Assembly: GCF_900091655.1 (NCBI RefSeq)
Contig: NZ_LT594621.1
Span: forward strand, 1 to 64,000
DNA: 64,000 bases
DNA from: Culturomica massiliensis
Lineage (GTDB): Bacteria; Bacteroidota; Bacteroidia; Bacteroidales; Marinifilaceae
Reading direction: 5' to 3'
Shown: piece after piece, positions 16,088 to 25,723 of the stretch
Numbering within the stretch: position 1 is the first letter of the stretch
Layout of the letters: each line of letters starts with the position of its first letter
The notes under the pieces: generated by a model
Told to the model about the DNA's origin: nothing
Seen by the model: the letters and a program-made list of their open reading frames with translations, nothing else
Database searches by the model: none
Translations under genes and position numbers: made by a program

Positions 16088-19000
16088 TTAATGGAGCGGT
16101 ATTTCGTTTTGTACTGCAGAATTGCGTTGTTTGTGTTTCAATAAGAAATATACGATCGGAATGATAAATCCGTTCAGTAAAGTCGAGCTGAGTAATCCTC
16201 CTAATATGACCTGGGCCATCGGACTTTGAATTTCGTTTCCCGGCAGATCTCCGCCGACAGCCAATGGTATCAAAGCGAGGGCAGAGGTCAGGGCTGTCAT
16301 CAATATCGGGTTCAGACGGTCTAATGAACCTTGTATGATACTGTCTTTCAGATTGTAACCTTCTGAGTATAATTGGTTATAATGTGATACCAATAGAATT
16401 CCGTTTCGGGTAGCGATACCGAAAAGGGATATGAAGCCGATGATAGCAGGAATGCTGATCACTCCGGAAGTTGTCCAAATACTGATGATTCCCCCGATGA
16501 TAGCCAGCGGGAGGTTGAGCATAATAATTCCGGCCAGCGACAGATTTCTGAATTCGTGATACAAGATCAGAAAAATGATCAACAGGGAAATCAGAGAGGT
16601 AAGAAAGAGGATCCTGGAGGCAGCCTGTTCGCTTTCAAATTGTCCGCCGTATTCGATGTGGTATCCTTCCGGTAAAGAGATATTTGCTCCGATTTCTTTT
16701 TGGATATCGTTAACCACACCTTTTAAGTCACGTCCGGCTACATTGGCCGAAATCACGATTTTGCGCTGTACATTTTCCCGGCTGATCGTGTTCGGACCGC
16801 TTAACGGCAGAATTTCCGCTATATAGTGAAGCGGTATTTTCCGCCCGTTGGCATCGATACTGAGCTCTTCGATGGCTTCTGTATTATCTCTGGCAAAATC
16901 GTCGATTTTTACAGTCAGATCGAATACTTTACCGCTTTCGTTGATTTGAGAGACAATTTTACCCGACAAAGCGACATTGACAAATTCGGAAAATTCGGGT
17001 AAGGTGATACCGTATTTAGCCAACATGTCCCGTTTCGGTTTGATTTGTAGTTGCGGCCGTTCGATTTGCTGTTCTACATTCAAGTCGGCAATGCCTTCTA
17101 TGTTACTGATGGCCGATTTGATTTGCGTACCTATATTGTATAGTTTATTCAAGTCGTTTCCGAAGAGTTTGATGGCGATATTGGCTTTTGTTCCGGAAAG
17201 CATTGCATCGATACGATGGGATATCGGTTGTCCGATTTCGATGTTTACTCCTTTGAGAATACCTAATTGCTGGCGTACATCTGCCAGAAATTCGTCCCTG
17301 TTGCGTTTATCCAGGATAAAGGGAGCTTCGATTTCAGAGACATTGACCCCCAAGGCATGTTCATCCAGTTCTGCACGACCTGTTTTGCGGGCAACGGTTT
17401 GTATTTCGGGAATATCCATCAGTATTTCTTCGGTCATTCGTCCGATTTTATCCGACTCATCCAGAGAAATGCCGGGCATTGTACTTACGTTGATGGTAAG
17501 TGAGCCTTCGTTAAACGGAGGCAGAAAGCTACGTCCCAGTCCGAACATGATAACCAGGGCAAAAATCAGCAAACCTCCGGTTATTCCGATAATCAGCTTT
17601 TTGTGTGACAATGCAGTGATCAACGCTTTTTTATATCCTTTTTTCAGAATGCGGGAGACGAAAGGTTCCTGTTCGCTTTTTTTCAATGCTTTCCGTGTCG
17701 TCAACATATAACTGCTCATGACCGGCGTGAGTGTCAGGGCGACGATTGTAGAAGCAAATAAGGCTACAATGAATGCAATTCCTAAAGGGATCAACATACG
17801 GCCTTCCATGCCGGAAAGGAAAAATAAAGGCAGGAAACAGGCGACGATGATCAATGTAGAGTTGAGGATCGGCATCCGGACTTCTTTGGAGGCATCGAAA
17901 ACAACTTGTAAGGAGGACAATCGTTCTTCTGCCGCTTTCAGGTGGTTCTCCCGTAATCTTTTGTACACATTCTCTACATCGACTATCGCGTCGTCAACCA
18001 AAGAACCGATGGCAATGGCCAGACCTCCGAGACTCATGGTGTTAATCGTCAGTCCTAAAGCATGTAATACCAGAATTGCAACCAATAGAGACAAAGGCAG
18101 GGCAACGAGTGAAATGATTGTCGTACGTACATTCATTAAGAAGAAGAAAAGGACGATAATCACGAAAACAGATCCTTCGAATAAGGCTTTTTGGATATTG
18201 TTGATCGAACTTTCAATAAATCGGGATTGGCGGAATATGTCGGTTGAGACGTGTACGTCTGCCGGAAGGGTTTTTTGTAGCTCTTGTAAAGAAACATCCA
18301 ATTTCTCCGTTAATTCAAGCGTATTTGTCGACGGTTGCTTGGTTACAGTAATCAAGACGGCCGGTTTGCCTTTCTCTGAAGCAAGTCCGAGTTTGGGCGC
18401 TTTAGCTCCGATACGGACATCTGCGACGTCTGAAATCAAGAGCGGAACATCATTAGTGGTTTTGATAACGGCCTTACCGATTTCTTCCGGCTGGGTGGTA
18501 GCCATAACACCTTGGACAATGTATTCGTTGCCGTATTCGTAGAGGATACCTCCGGTTGAATTTTGGGTCATGTTGTCGAGTACCGGGAGTATTTCGTCCA
18601 GGGTCACATTATAGTGTTTCATTCGTGACGGGTCCAGCAAGATTTGATATTCCTTGATATCGCCTCCGATGACAGCGACCTGTGCAACGCCTCCCGTAGA
18701 GAGAAGCCGGGGACGTATGGTCCAGTCGGCGATGGTTCGTAAATCTTGTAAAGAGGTCGTGTCTGCTGTCAGACCGATGATCATCATTTCTCCCAGGATG
18801 GAAGATTGAGGTCCCAAAGTAGGCTGACCGACAGTAGAGGGCAGGGCATCTCCTAGTGTAGCTAGTTTTTCGGATACAATTTGCCGGGCTGTATAGATGT
18901 TCGTGCCCCAATCGAATTCAACCCATACGACGGAAAATCCCGTCGTAGAAGAGGAACGGACACGTCTGACGTCGGTGGCTCCGTTTACGGCAGTTTCCAC

Positions 19001-19204
19001 AGGGAAAGTAACCAAACGTTCCACTTCTTCAGGAGCCATCCCTTGTGCTTCGGTCATGACCACTACAGTAGGGGCATTTAGATCCGGGAAGACATCGACT
19101 TCCATTCTGGAGGCGGTGTAACTACCCCAGATCAATAGCATTGCGGCTGCCATTAGAATGAGTAGCCGGTTGCGCAAAGAATATTGTATAATTTTATTTA
19201 GCAT
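16088..19204 (-). CDS. CusA/CzcA-family heavy-metal efflux RND transporter
   Basis: The 1038-residue inner-membrane pump uses the proton gradient to expel metal ions from the periplasm. It has the usual RND arrangement: a first helix at residues 12-30, a large periplasmic porter domain, helices 2-6 near 335-500, a second porter domain, and the last helix cluster near 870-1020. Helix 4 contains AIGSLVDDAIVDVEN with two acidic residues, the proton relay of heavy-metal (HME) pumps. The sequence does not settle whether zinc/cobalt/cadmium or copper/silver is exported. The histidine-rich adaptor encoded upstream points to zinc, cobalt, nickel or copper. Confidence 0.92.
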   Translation of the reverse strand: MLNKIIQYSLRNRLLILMAAAMLLIWGSYTASRMEVDVFPDLNAPTVVVMTEAQGMAPEEVERLVTFPVETAVNGATDVRRVRSSSTTGFSVVWVEFDWGTNIYTARQIVSEKLATLGDALPSTVGQPTLGPQSSILGEMMIIGLTADTTSLQDLRTIADWTIRPRLLSTGGVAQVAVIGGDIKEYQILLDPSRMKHYNVTLDEILPVLDNMTQNSTGGILYEYGNEYIVQGVMATTQPEEIGKAVIKTTNDVPLLISDVADVRIGAKAPKLGLASEKGKPAVLITVTKQPSTNTLELTEKLDVSLQELQKTLPADVHVSTDIFRQSRFIESSINNIQKALFEGSVFVIIVLFFFLMNVRTTIISLVALPLSLLVAILVLHALGLTINTMSLGGLAIAIGSLVDDAIVDVENVYKRLRENHLKAAEERLSSLQVVFDASKEVRMPILNSTLIIVACFLPLFFLSGMEGRMLIPLGIAFIVALFASTIVALTLTPVMSSYMLTTRKALKKSEQEPFVSRILKKGYKKALITALSHKKLIIGITGGLLIFALVIMFGLGRSFLPPFNEGSLTINVSTMPGISLDESDKIGRMTEEILMDIPEIQTVARKTGRAELDEHALGVNVSEIEAPFILDKRNRDEFLADVRQQLGILKGVNIEIGQPISHRIDAMLSGTKANIAIKLFGNDLNKLYNIGTQIKSAISNIEGIADLNVEQQIERPQLQIKPKRDMLAKYGITLPEFSEFVNVALSGKIVSQINESGKVFDLTVKIDDFARDNTEAIEELSIDANGRKIPLHYIAEILPLSGPNTISRENVQRKIVISANVAGRDLKGVVNDIQKEIGANISLPEGYHIEYGGQFESEQAASRILFLTSLISLLIIFLILYHEFRNLSLAGIIMLNLPLAIIGGIISIWTTSGVISIPAIIGFISLFGIATRNGILLVSHYNQLYSEGYNLKDSIIQGSLDRLNPILMTALTSALALIPLAVGGDLPGNEIQSPMAQVILGGLLSSTLLNGFIIPIVYFLLKHKQRNSAVQNEIPLH

Positions 19205-19276
19205 ATTACATGTTTTATTGAAGTTGGTAAAGTGTCCGGGAAATGATATTGATGTGTATCTCCCGTATCCGGCTTA

Positions 19277-20563
19277 TTAATGTTCGTGGCTGTGACCGTG
19301 AGGTATAGCCCCTGAAAAAGAAGCCATTTTTACCTGGTAAGCACCTTGGGTTACGACCCGGTCTCCGGCTTTGAGCCCTTTTAATATTTGTACCTGACGG
19401 CCGTCATTCATGCCTGGTGTGACTTCCTGCTTCCGGTATCCTTCTTCATCCAATTGGACATATACATAAAATGTACCCATTTCATTCGTCAACGCCGTGA
19501 CAGGGATGCTTAACGTATTGTCAATCGGGGCAGAAATCAGAAATACTTCTACAAAAGAGCCGGGGATGACATCACCTTTATTGTCGAATTCGAAAGAAAC
19601 CGGCACATAGAAGGAGTTGGTGTTGGAGGCTTTTCCGAAAGAGAGTAGTTTACCGTCCAATTCTGACAAGACATATACTTTGTTGTCGTATGGAGTCTTG
19701 AAATTGGCACTTCGTATCAGGTTCAGGGATTTATAATGTTTTTCGGAAACCTCGGCACGCAATACCAGTTTTTTATTTTGTGATACAGTGGCCAGAGGTT
19801 GTCCTACAGTGATGTATTCACCTTCTTTTATCAGCAGGTTTTTCAAATATCCGGTCAAGGGAGAAGTTACACCGACGCCTTTTGCTGTCCGGTTACCGGA
19901 TATGGCTTCAAATGCGATTTTAGCATTTTCATAATCCAGACGTATGGTTTCGAATTCCCGTTGGGAGATAATTTTGTCTTTTATAAGAATAACCGCCCGT
20001 TCATATTCCGCCCGGGCTTTTTCATAACCGGCTTTTACTTTGGAATAATGATCTCCTTCTGCGATATTCCGGGAAGCAATATTGAATAATACTTGTCCTT
20101 TTTGTACAGCACTCCCTTCCGTAAGTGTTTTGTTGTAAGATACGATACCGTTGCTTGTGGCTACGATAACCGATTCATCTCCCGGGGCCGGTAATATTTG
20201 TCCTGTTGTTTTGATAACACCGTGAAATGTCTCCGGCAGTATTTCTTCTACTTTAAAGTTTGTTTTAGCCGCTTGTGCTTTTGTAAAGATAATTTCGTCG
20301 CTGTGTTCGGAGGCTGAAACTGCTTTTTGTTCTGTTTTACCCCCGTGATCATGTCCTTCGTGATCATGTCCTTCGTGATTATGTCCTTCGTGGTTGTGCT
20401 CATCGTGTTTTTCTCCGGGTTTGTGCTCATGGTTATGTCCTTCATGATCGTGTTCTGCATGTCCCTCGGGAGTTTCGTGTGTGTGTGCGAGAGTCGGATT
20501 TTGATTTTTACAGCTGTAAAAAGCCAATGATATACTGATAAGTGTAATGATAATATTTCTCAT
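19277..20563 (-). CDS. Histidine-rich periplasmic adaptor of the RND metal pump
   Basis: The 428-residue protein is a CusB/CzcB-type membrane fusion protein with an N-terminal lipoprotein-like signal (IISISLAFYSC, Cys18). Residues about 25-80 are a very histidine-rich tract of HNHEGHDHEGHDH type, and the C-terminus ends GHSHEH. After this come the barrel-sandwich hybrid, a short hairpin and the membrane-proximal domains typical of adaptors. The histidine tract is a plausible metal-capture or metallochaperone segment. It is encoded by imperfect 15-bp repeats, so its length probably varies between strains. It links the pump to the TolC-like duct. Confidence 0.9.
   Translation of the reverse strand: MRNIIITLISISLAFYSCKNQNPTLAHTHETPEGHAEHDHEGHNHEHKPGEKHDEHNHEGHNHEGHDHEGHDHGGKTEQKAVSASEHSDEIIFTKAQAAKTNFKVEEILPETFHGVIKTTGQILPAPGDESVIVATSNGIVSYNKTLTEGSAVQKGQVLFNIASRNIAEGDHYSKVKAGYEKARAEYERAVILIKDKIISQREFETIRLDYENAKIAFEAISGNRTAKGVGVTSPLTGYLKNLLIKEGEYITVGQPLATVSQNKKLVLRAEVSEKHYKSLNLIRSANFKTPYDNKVYVLSELDGKLLSFGKASNTNSFYVPVSFEFDNKGDVIPGSFVEVFLISAPIDNTLSIPVTALTNEMGTFYVYVQLDEEGYRKQEVTPGMNDGRQVQILKGLKAGDRVVTQGAYQVKMASFSGAIPHGHSHEH
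20345..20389 (-). repeat. Short tandem repeat coding the histidine-rich tract
   Basis: Three 15-bp units (GTGATCATGTCCTTC, the third with one change) encode HDHEG-type pentapeptides on the minus strand. Related degenerate units continue to about 20450. Confidence 0.8.
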
Positions 20564-20662
20564 GTTTTCAAATGTTAAGTATTTATTTTGAATTTACGGT
20601 TTGAGATGGCACCTATAGGGATTAAACCGTATGATTCAATTTTAGATTTCAGGTTGTAAATA

Positions 20663-20746
20663 GACTCTGCCAACGTAACCGTTATCAGGTTCATTTAATA
20701 CCTAAGTTCTGCAATTAAAATCTGAATTGAAATAAATGCTGCAGAT
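20663..20746 (-). promoter_or_regulatory. Possible TPP-riboswitch-like leader element
   Basis: On the minus strand the string GAACCTGAT, then a small AACG/CGTT hairpin and GGCAGAGTC, resembles the 3' half of a TPP riboswitch. A TCTGC near 20741-20745 could pair with GCAGA to close the element. The CUGAGA segment is not conserved (TTCAGA is present), so this is a weak assignment. It lies 100 nt upstream of the efflux adaptor gene. Confidence 0.25.
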
Positions 20747-20778
20747 CCTTCTGAATCATTTGGAAGGATAAGTGCTGC

Positions 20779-21195
20779 TTAACAGATAGGAGGTGCACGG
20801 CTGGCTTTATCCGCTGTCAGAAGAAGTATTCGGAAATTTTCGTCAGGAGCCTTTGGGAAACAGGCGGATTCAACTTCGAAAATATAAAACCCGACGGTTT
20901 CTGTTAGTATGTAACAGGAAAATAAGAAATGGTGAAAAGGGATATGTTCGTGATTTTCACTGAATATATTTCTGGATGAATTTCCGTGTATTTGTGTTTG
21001 AAACAAATGAGAAATACATCCCGATTCTTCCCTGCCGGAATCGTGTTGATGATTGTGTTTCCCATCTGCTTTTTCACAATGGGAAACGTTAAAACAGATG
21101 TAGTTGTTGTGATGGTGATGAGGAAAAACGGTAAACGCCAACAGGATCATGCCGGCTAAATAAAGAGGTAATATGGCTGTCCGTTTTTTTCTCAT
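20779..21195 (-). CDS. Small histidine/cysteine-rich protein of the metal efflux locus
   Basis: This 138-residue protein has a hydrophobic N-terminal segment (residues 8-24) followed at once by PHHHHNNYICFNVSHC and then KHNHQHDSG, two clusters of histidines and cysteines suited to metal binding. It resembles uncharacterised short proteins found beside RND metal pumps in Bacteroidetes (the DUF6769 type, assigned from memory). It is the first gene of the efflux unit, 215 bp upstream of the adaptor gene. A TATCTTTG box at 21203-21210 ends only 8 bp before the ATG, so the message may be nearly leaderless. A metal-sensing or metal-delivery role is inferred. Confidence 0.6.
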   Translation of the reverse strand: MRKKRTAILPLYLAGMILLAFTVFPHHHHNNYICFNVSHCEKADGKHNHQHDSGREESGCISHLFQTQIHGNSSRNIFSENHEHIPFHHFLFSCYILTETVGFYIFEVESACFPKAPDENFRILLLTADKASRAPPIC

Positions 21196-21310
21196 ATTTT
21201 TACAAAGATATGTAAAATATTGAATATTTTAAATTTAGATTAAATGCACAAGCTTGTCTTTATATTTTGACCTCAAACCTTACATGCAAAGGTTTGCGTT
21301 GTCTGGCAGA

Positions 21311-21336
21311 GTTACAGAGCCTGAAGGCTTTGTAAC
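21311..21336 (-). terminator. Hairpin downstream of mgsA
   Basis: An 11-bp stem with one mismatch, GTTACAGAGCC with GGCTTTGTAAC around TGAA, lies 8 bp past the mgsA stop. There is no T run, so termination is uncertain. Confidence 0.4.
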
Positions 21337-21343
21337 TTCAAAT

Positions 21344-21733
21344 TTACTTGTCGTTTTCAGAATGACAGCACAGAAAACCGCGGATCATCATTTCGGCCGT
21401 AGCCGGATTGGTAGCGATAGGAACATTGTGTACGTCGCATACACGCATTAACATTTGTACATCCGGTTCGTGGGGATGTTTACCCAGCGGATCCCGAAAA
21501 AAGATAACCATTTGTACTTTATGTTCAGCTACCAGTGCTGCGATTTGAGCATCTCCCCCGAGTGGACCGGATAGTAATCTTTCCACTTCAAGGCCGGAGT
21601 CCTGAGCGTGTTTGCCCGTCGTGCCTGTTGCTACGATTTCTGTCCCTACCGATTTCAGAAAATCCATGTGTCTGTTCAAAAAAGCAACCATTTCTGCCTT
21701 TTTACCGTCATGTGCAATTACTGCAATTTTCAT
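21344..21733 (-). CDS. mgsA: Methylglyoxal synthase
   Basis: The 129-residue enzyme converts dihydroxyacetone phosphate to methylglyoxal and phosphate, a glycolytic bypass used when phosphate is short. Motifs are complete: the N-terminal IAVIAHDGKK, the phosphate loop ATGTTGK, the catalytic aspartate in SGPLGGDAQ, and the conserved histidine in DPLGKHPHEPDV. It is a little shorter than the E. coli enzyme (152) at both ends. It lies downstream of pgl on the same strand, beside sugar-phosphate genes, though the 157-bp gap may hold its own promoter. Confidence 0.93.
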   Translation of the reverse strand: MKIAVIAHDGKKAEMVAFLNRHMDFLKSVGTEIVATGTTGKHAQDSGLEVERLLSGPLGGDAQIAALVAEHKVQMVIFFRDPLGKHPHEPDVQMLMRVCDVHNVPIATNPATAEMMIRGFLCCHSENDK

Positions 21734-21890
21734 AATCGAATTATATTTAGTTATAAAATTATAAATTACAAACTCTGTTTATGCAGGTCATGAGGGACTT
21801 GCAGATTAAGAATCTGTGATTTTAATCGTGTACGAAAATACGGAAAAAAATAGAATAATAAAAATTTTGTCTTTATCTTGAATTTGTCTG

Positions 21891-22622
21891 TCATTTGAGT
21901 GTATTCCCCAATTTTCCGGCGGCTGCTTCATCGGTGAAAAATTCGATGTGATCTGCATGCCGGGCGATATATCCGGCTGGGTACTTTTCGGCTTCCGTAT
22001 TCGGATTTAGTACTTGCGCAAGTATTTCGGCCTTTTCGCTTCCGATGACATAAAACGAAGTCAAACCGGCCCGGAGCATAGGCTGTCCGGTGAGGGCAAT
22101 ACGGCGTTGACCGTTGTAGGGATTGATGGAAGCGGCATAAGGTTGCGGAGACGTGAGCAGGTCATTTTGACCGGGAAATACGGAAGATGTATGCCCGTCT
22201 GTCCCCATACCCAGGATCAGCATATCGAATTGGGGATATCCGTCATTGTCCGGTAAGTTTTTTTTTACCAATTCCGAGTAGCGTTGTGCTTCATGCTGCG
22301 GATTCGCTTCTCCCATAATGCGATGGATTTGCATGTGTGGGATCTTTACTTTATCGAGAAACAGTTTTTTAGCCAGGCCGTAGTTACTGTCGCCGTCTGT
22401 CGGGGAGACACATCGTTCGTCGACCCAGTAAAGGTGTATACGGTACCAGGGAAGACTTTTATAATACATTTCCGCCCATAAGCGGAAAAGTAATTCTGCT
22501 GAATATCCGCCTGAAATGGCTAGACTGAAGGAATCTTTACGGATGGTGTCCAACTGTTTCAGAAGCTGATGTGTAACTACACGTGCGGCCTCTTGCGGGG
22601 TGTCGGAAATGTGTATTTTCAT
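21891..22622 (-). CDS. pgl: 6-phosphogluconolactonase
   Basis: The 243-residue DevB-type enzyme hydrolyses 6-phosphogluconolactone in the oxidative pentose phosphate pathway. The family motifs LAISGG, WVDERCVSPTDGDSN and GMGTDGHTSSVFPG are present. Its start overlaps the zwf stop by 4 bp, indicating translational coupling, and the order gnd-zwf-pgl reconstructs the whole oxidative branch in one operon. Confidence 0.93.
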   Translation of the reverse strand: MKIHISDTPQEAARVVTHQLLKQLDTIRKDSFSLAISGGYSAELLFRLWAEMYYKSLPWYRIHLYWVDERCVSPTDGDSNYGLAKKLFLDKVKIPHMQIHRIMGEANPQHEAQRYSELVKKNLPDNDGYPQFDMLILGMGTDGHTSSVFPGQNDLLTSPQPYAASINPYNGQRRIALTGQPMLRAGLTSFYVIGSEKAEILAQVLNPNTEAEKYPAGYIARHADHIEFFTDEAAAGKLGNTLK

Positions 22623-24142
22623 AGCTCACAGTATAAGTTTGTTTTTGTCAGATTTTTACAAGGGTTTGTCCATGTGCCTTCTTCCCGGATTATCCGGTCA
22701 GCCGCCCCCGGTCCCCAGCTTCCTGCCGGGTAACCGTATAACGGTATCTTAGGGTCTTGTGCCCACAATTGGAGAATCGGATCCAGGAAGCGCCAACTGG
22801 CTTCAACGGCGTCACTTCGGGTGAACAGTGTCGTTTCTCCTTGAATACAATCTTCCAGTAGGCGTGCATAAGCATCTCCGGTAGGGACACCCCCTAAACT
22901 GTCGTATGTGAATTCAACCGGAACTTCTCCCATATTGAAGCCCGATCCCGGAATTTTCATACTCAATGTGAATACGACTCCTTCATTGGGATTCAGGCGG
23001 ATGATCATACGGTTAGGGTGCGGGCAGTGTGTCAAACTGCTGAACATGATGTGAGGGGTCTGTTTGAAATGAATGACGATTTCCGATACCTGTGTCGGCA
23101 TTTGTTTACCTGTGCGGATATAGAACGGTACTCCGTCCCAACGCCAGTTAGAGATGTTTACTTGCATTGCGACATAAGTTTCGGTCCGGGAATGGGGATC
23201 GACTTTTTCTTCCTGCCGGTAGGCAGAAAAATGTTTTTTCCCGGCATCAGAAGCCGTGTATTGCCCACGGACAACCTGTGAGCGAATCTCTTTCGGGGTC
23301 ATGGGTTTTAGGGATTGATAGACTTTTACGATTTCGTTGCGGAAGCTGTCTGCATCGAAGGAAACAGGTGGTTCCATGGCACATACGGCCAGCACCTGTA
23401 ACAGATGACTTTGTACCATGTCTTTCAAGGCTCCGGTTTGGTCGTAAAAACCCCCTCTCTGTTCAACGCCCATATTTTCTACTGCCGTAATTTCTATATG
23501 ATGGATGTAATTCCGGTTCCATAACGGTTCCAGTACGACATTGGCAAATCGAAGTGCCAGTATGTTTTGTACTGTTTCCTTGCCCAAAAAATGGTCTATC
23601 CGGAATATCTGATTTTCATCGAAGATTGAAGTATATATGTGATCTAGGTGTCGTGCTGACTCCAGGTCATGTCCGAAAGGTTTCTCGACGATGATACGTT
23701 TGAAACCGGGTTTCTTTTCGGTCGGACGGTTCAGTCCTGCTTTTTGTAATAAGAGGGGTATGGTTTCGTACAGAACGGGAGGTGTGGCTAAATAATAGAG
23801 GTAATTTCCCGGGTTGTCGATCGTATTGTCCAATTCGTCCAGTCGTTTTTTTAAAGCGGGGTAGGCGTCTTCGGATGATGGATCCAATGTTTCGTGATAA
23901 ACGGATTTCAGAAAATTGTCAGCATATTCCGTATTAAACTCTTCTGTTTTGGTATATTTCCTGAGATGTTCCCGGATATGTTTGCGGTATTCTTCATTCG
24001 TAAATGAGGTACGGGCAATACTGAGTATTGCAAAGTGTTCAGGCAACTCTTCCCGTTTGAAAAGCATGTAGAGGGAAGGCATTAGTTTACGCTTTGTCAG
24101 ATCGCCTGAACCGCCGAAAATAATCACTACCAAAGGTTGCAT
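22619..24142 (-). CDS. zwf: Glucose-6-phosphate 1-dehydrogenase
   Basis: The 507-residue enzyme oxidises glucose 6-phosphate to the lactone and yields NADPH. It has the N-terminal nucleotide-binding loop FGGSGDLTKRKLMPSLY (residues 9-25), the active-site RIDHFLGKE near 180-188, and standard family length. It overlaps pgl by 4 bp and follows gnd by 40 bp in the same operon. In this anaerobe the operon is the likely source of NADPH for biosynthesis and for coping with oxidative stress. Confidence 0.95.
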   Translation of the reverse strand: MQPLVVIIFGGSGDLTKRKLMPSLYMLFKREELPEHFAILSIARTSFTNEEYRKHIREHLRKYTKTEEFNTEYADNFLKSVYHETLDPSSEDAYPALKKRLDELDNTIDNPGNYLYYLATPPVLYETIPLLLQKAGLNRPTEKKPGFKRIIVEKPFGHDLESARHLDHIYTSIFDENQIFRIDHFLGKETVQNILALRFANVVLEPLWNRNYIHHIEITAVENMGVEQRGGFYDQTGALKDMVQSHLLQVLAVCAMEPPVSFDADSFRNEIVKVYQSLKPMTPKEIRSQVVRGQYTASDAGKKHFSAYRQEEKVDPHSRTETYVAMQVNISNWRWDGVPFYIRTGKQMPTQVSEIVIHFKQTPHIMFSSLTHCPHPNRMIIRLNPNEGVVFTLSMKIPGSGFNMGEVPVEFTYDSLGGVPTGDAYARLLEDCIQGETTLFTRSDAVEASWRFLDPILQLWAQDPKIPLYGYPAGSWGPGAADRIIREEGTWTNPCKNLTKTNLYCEL

Positions 24143-24182
24143 AGTTTGATGTTGTTAAAGTTGTGTGTATGGCATTGTTTTT

Positions 24183-25643
24183 TCAGGCATTGTAAATGCC
24201 GGCATGGGTGTCGTTCCCTTCACCCGTCCAGTCTTCGTGGAAGAATTCATTCCGGGGACGGTCTGTACGTTCGAAGGTGTGCGCTCCGAAGTAGTCACGT
24301 TGGGCTTGGATCAGATTGGCAGGAAGGGTCTGCGTTGTCAGTGAGTAGAAATAGTTCAAAGCGGCTGCAAAAGCAGGAACTGCTGTATTCTCCCGGGTTG
24401 TCTTTATCAATAAAGCTTTCCAGTTGGGAAGTACTTCTCTGATTTGTTCCCGGAACCAGGAGGAAAGAAGTAAATTTTCCAAATGAGGTGTTGAGTCGAA
24501 GATTTCTGCAATGGGGGTTAACAGGGCAGCCCGAATGATACAGCCTGCCCGCCATATACGTGCGATAGCCGCCAGATTGAGTTCCCAATGGAAATGTTCG
24601 GAAGCTTGTTGCATCAAAGCGAATCCCTGTGTGTAGGAAATGATTTTCGAAGCATAGAGAGAGTCATGTATTTCCTGATACATGATCTCCGGTTTGTGGG
24701 TAAAAACGGGAGCGTCCGTTTTATATTTCCGGGCGGCTGTGATGCGTAAGTCTTTATGAGAAGAAAGGTCTCTTTGAAATACAGCCGTTGCAATAAGGTT
24801 TAGGGGAATACCCAGTTCCATTGCCTGGATAACCGACCAGCGGCCGGTGCCTTTTTGACCTGCTACATCCAATATTTTGTCGATGAGAAAGTTACCTTCT
24901 GTGTCTTTGTGACGTAGAATATCTGCAGTGATTTCAATCAGATAACTTTTCAGTTTTCCTTTGTTCCATTCTTCAAACCAGGTGGCAATTCCCGGATTAC
25001 CCGTATTAAGAGTTTGTTTCATAACAAAGTATGCTTCGGCAATGAGTTCCATGTCGGCATATTCGATTCCGTTGTGTACCATTTTTACGAAATGCCCGGC
25101 ACCACCTCCACCGATCCATTCGCAGCAAGGGCTTCCGTCTTCTGCTTTGGCTGCGATACGTTGAAGTATTTCCCGCACTTGGGGCCAGGCTTTCCCGGAA
25201 CCTCCCGGCATGATCGAGGCTCCGTGTAATGCTCCTTCCTGCCCGCCCGATACGCCTGCTCCGATATAATAGCAGCCTTTGGATTCGACGTATTGTACTC
25301 GTCTTTCAGTGTCTTCGAAATTGGAATTTCCTCCGTCAATGAGAATATCTCCGGATTCCAAAAGAGGCAATAGCTGCTCGATAACCTGATCGACAGCGGT
25401 ACCTGCCTTAACCATCATCAGTATTTTACGTGGTCGTTCAAGTGACTGGACAAAAGCTTTGAGGTCCTCGAATCCTTCAAATCGGCGACCTTTTCCGTAT
25501 TCTTGCATGAAATGCTGAACAACACTGTGGGAGGGGTGTGGACGGTTGTATACAGATACGTGATATCCTTTATCTTCCAGATTGAGGGCCAGCCCTTCTC
25601 CCATAACGGCCAGTCCTATAACTCCAATATCCGATTTTTTCAT
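24183..25643 (-). CDS. gnd: 6-phosphogluconate dehydrogenase (decarboxylating)
   Basis: The 486-residue enzyme converts 6-phosphogluconate to ribulose 5-phosphate with reduction of NADP. The Rossmann motif GLAVMGEGLALNLEDKG, the GGNSNFEDTERR segment, the substrate loop VSGGQEGALHGASIMPGG, and the catalytic lysine/histidine in GGGGAGHFVKMVHNGIEY are intact. It belongs to the long homodimeric class. As first gene of gnd-zwf-pgl it likely carries the operon promoter, though I see no clear TTTG/TAnnTTTG pair before it. Confidence 0.95.
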   Translation of the reverse strand: MKKSDIGVIGLAVMGEGLALNLEDKGYHVSVYNRPHPSHSVVQHFMQEYGKGRRFEGFEDLKAFVQSLERPRKILMMVKAGTAVDQVIEQLLPLLESGDILIDGGNSNFEDTERRVQYVESKGCYYIGAGVSGGQEGALHGASIMPGGSGKAWPQVREILQRIAAKAEDGSPCCEWIGGGGAGHFVKMVHNGIEYADMELIAEAYFVMKQTLNTGNPGIATWFEEWNKGKLKSYLIEITADILRHKDTEGNFLIDKILDVAGQKGTGRWSVIQAMELGIPLNLIATAVFQRDLSSHKDLRITAARKYKTDAPVFTHKPEIMYQEIHDSLYASKIISYTQGFALMQQASEHFHWELNLAAIARIWRAGCIIRAALLTPIAEIFDSTPHLENLLLSSWFREQIREVLPNWKALLIKTTRENTAVPAFAAALNYFYSLTTQTLPANLIQAQRDYFGAHTFERTDRPRNEFFHEDWTGEGNDTHAGIYNA

Positions 25644-25723
25644 AATAGAATAGATTTGATTTCGGATATACGGAGAGAAAAGAAGTAAGGTTTAAAAATT
25701 GCAGTTTACTTCTGTTCCGGCTT

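Noticed and set aside
20663..20746. Cobalamin riboswitch
   Set aside because: The conserved GCCACTG B12 box is absent; only a weak TPP-like resemblance remains.
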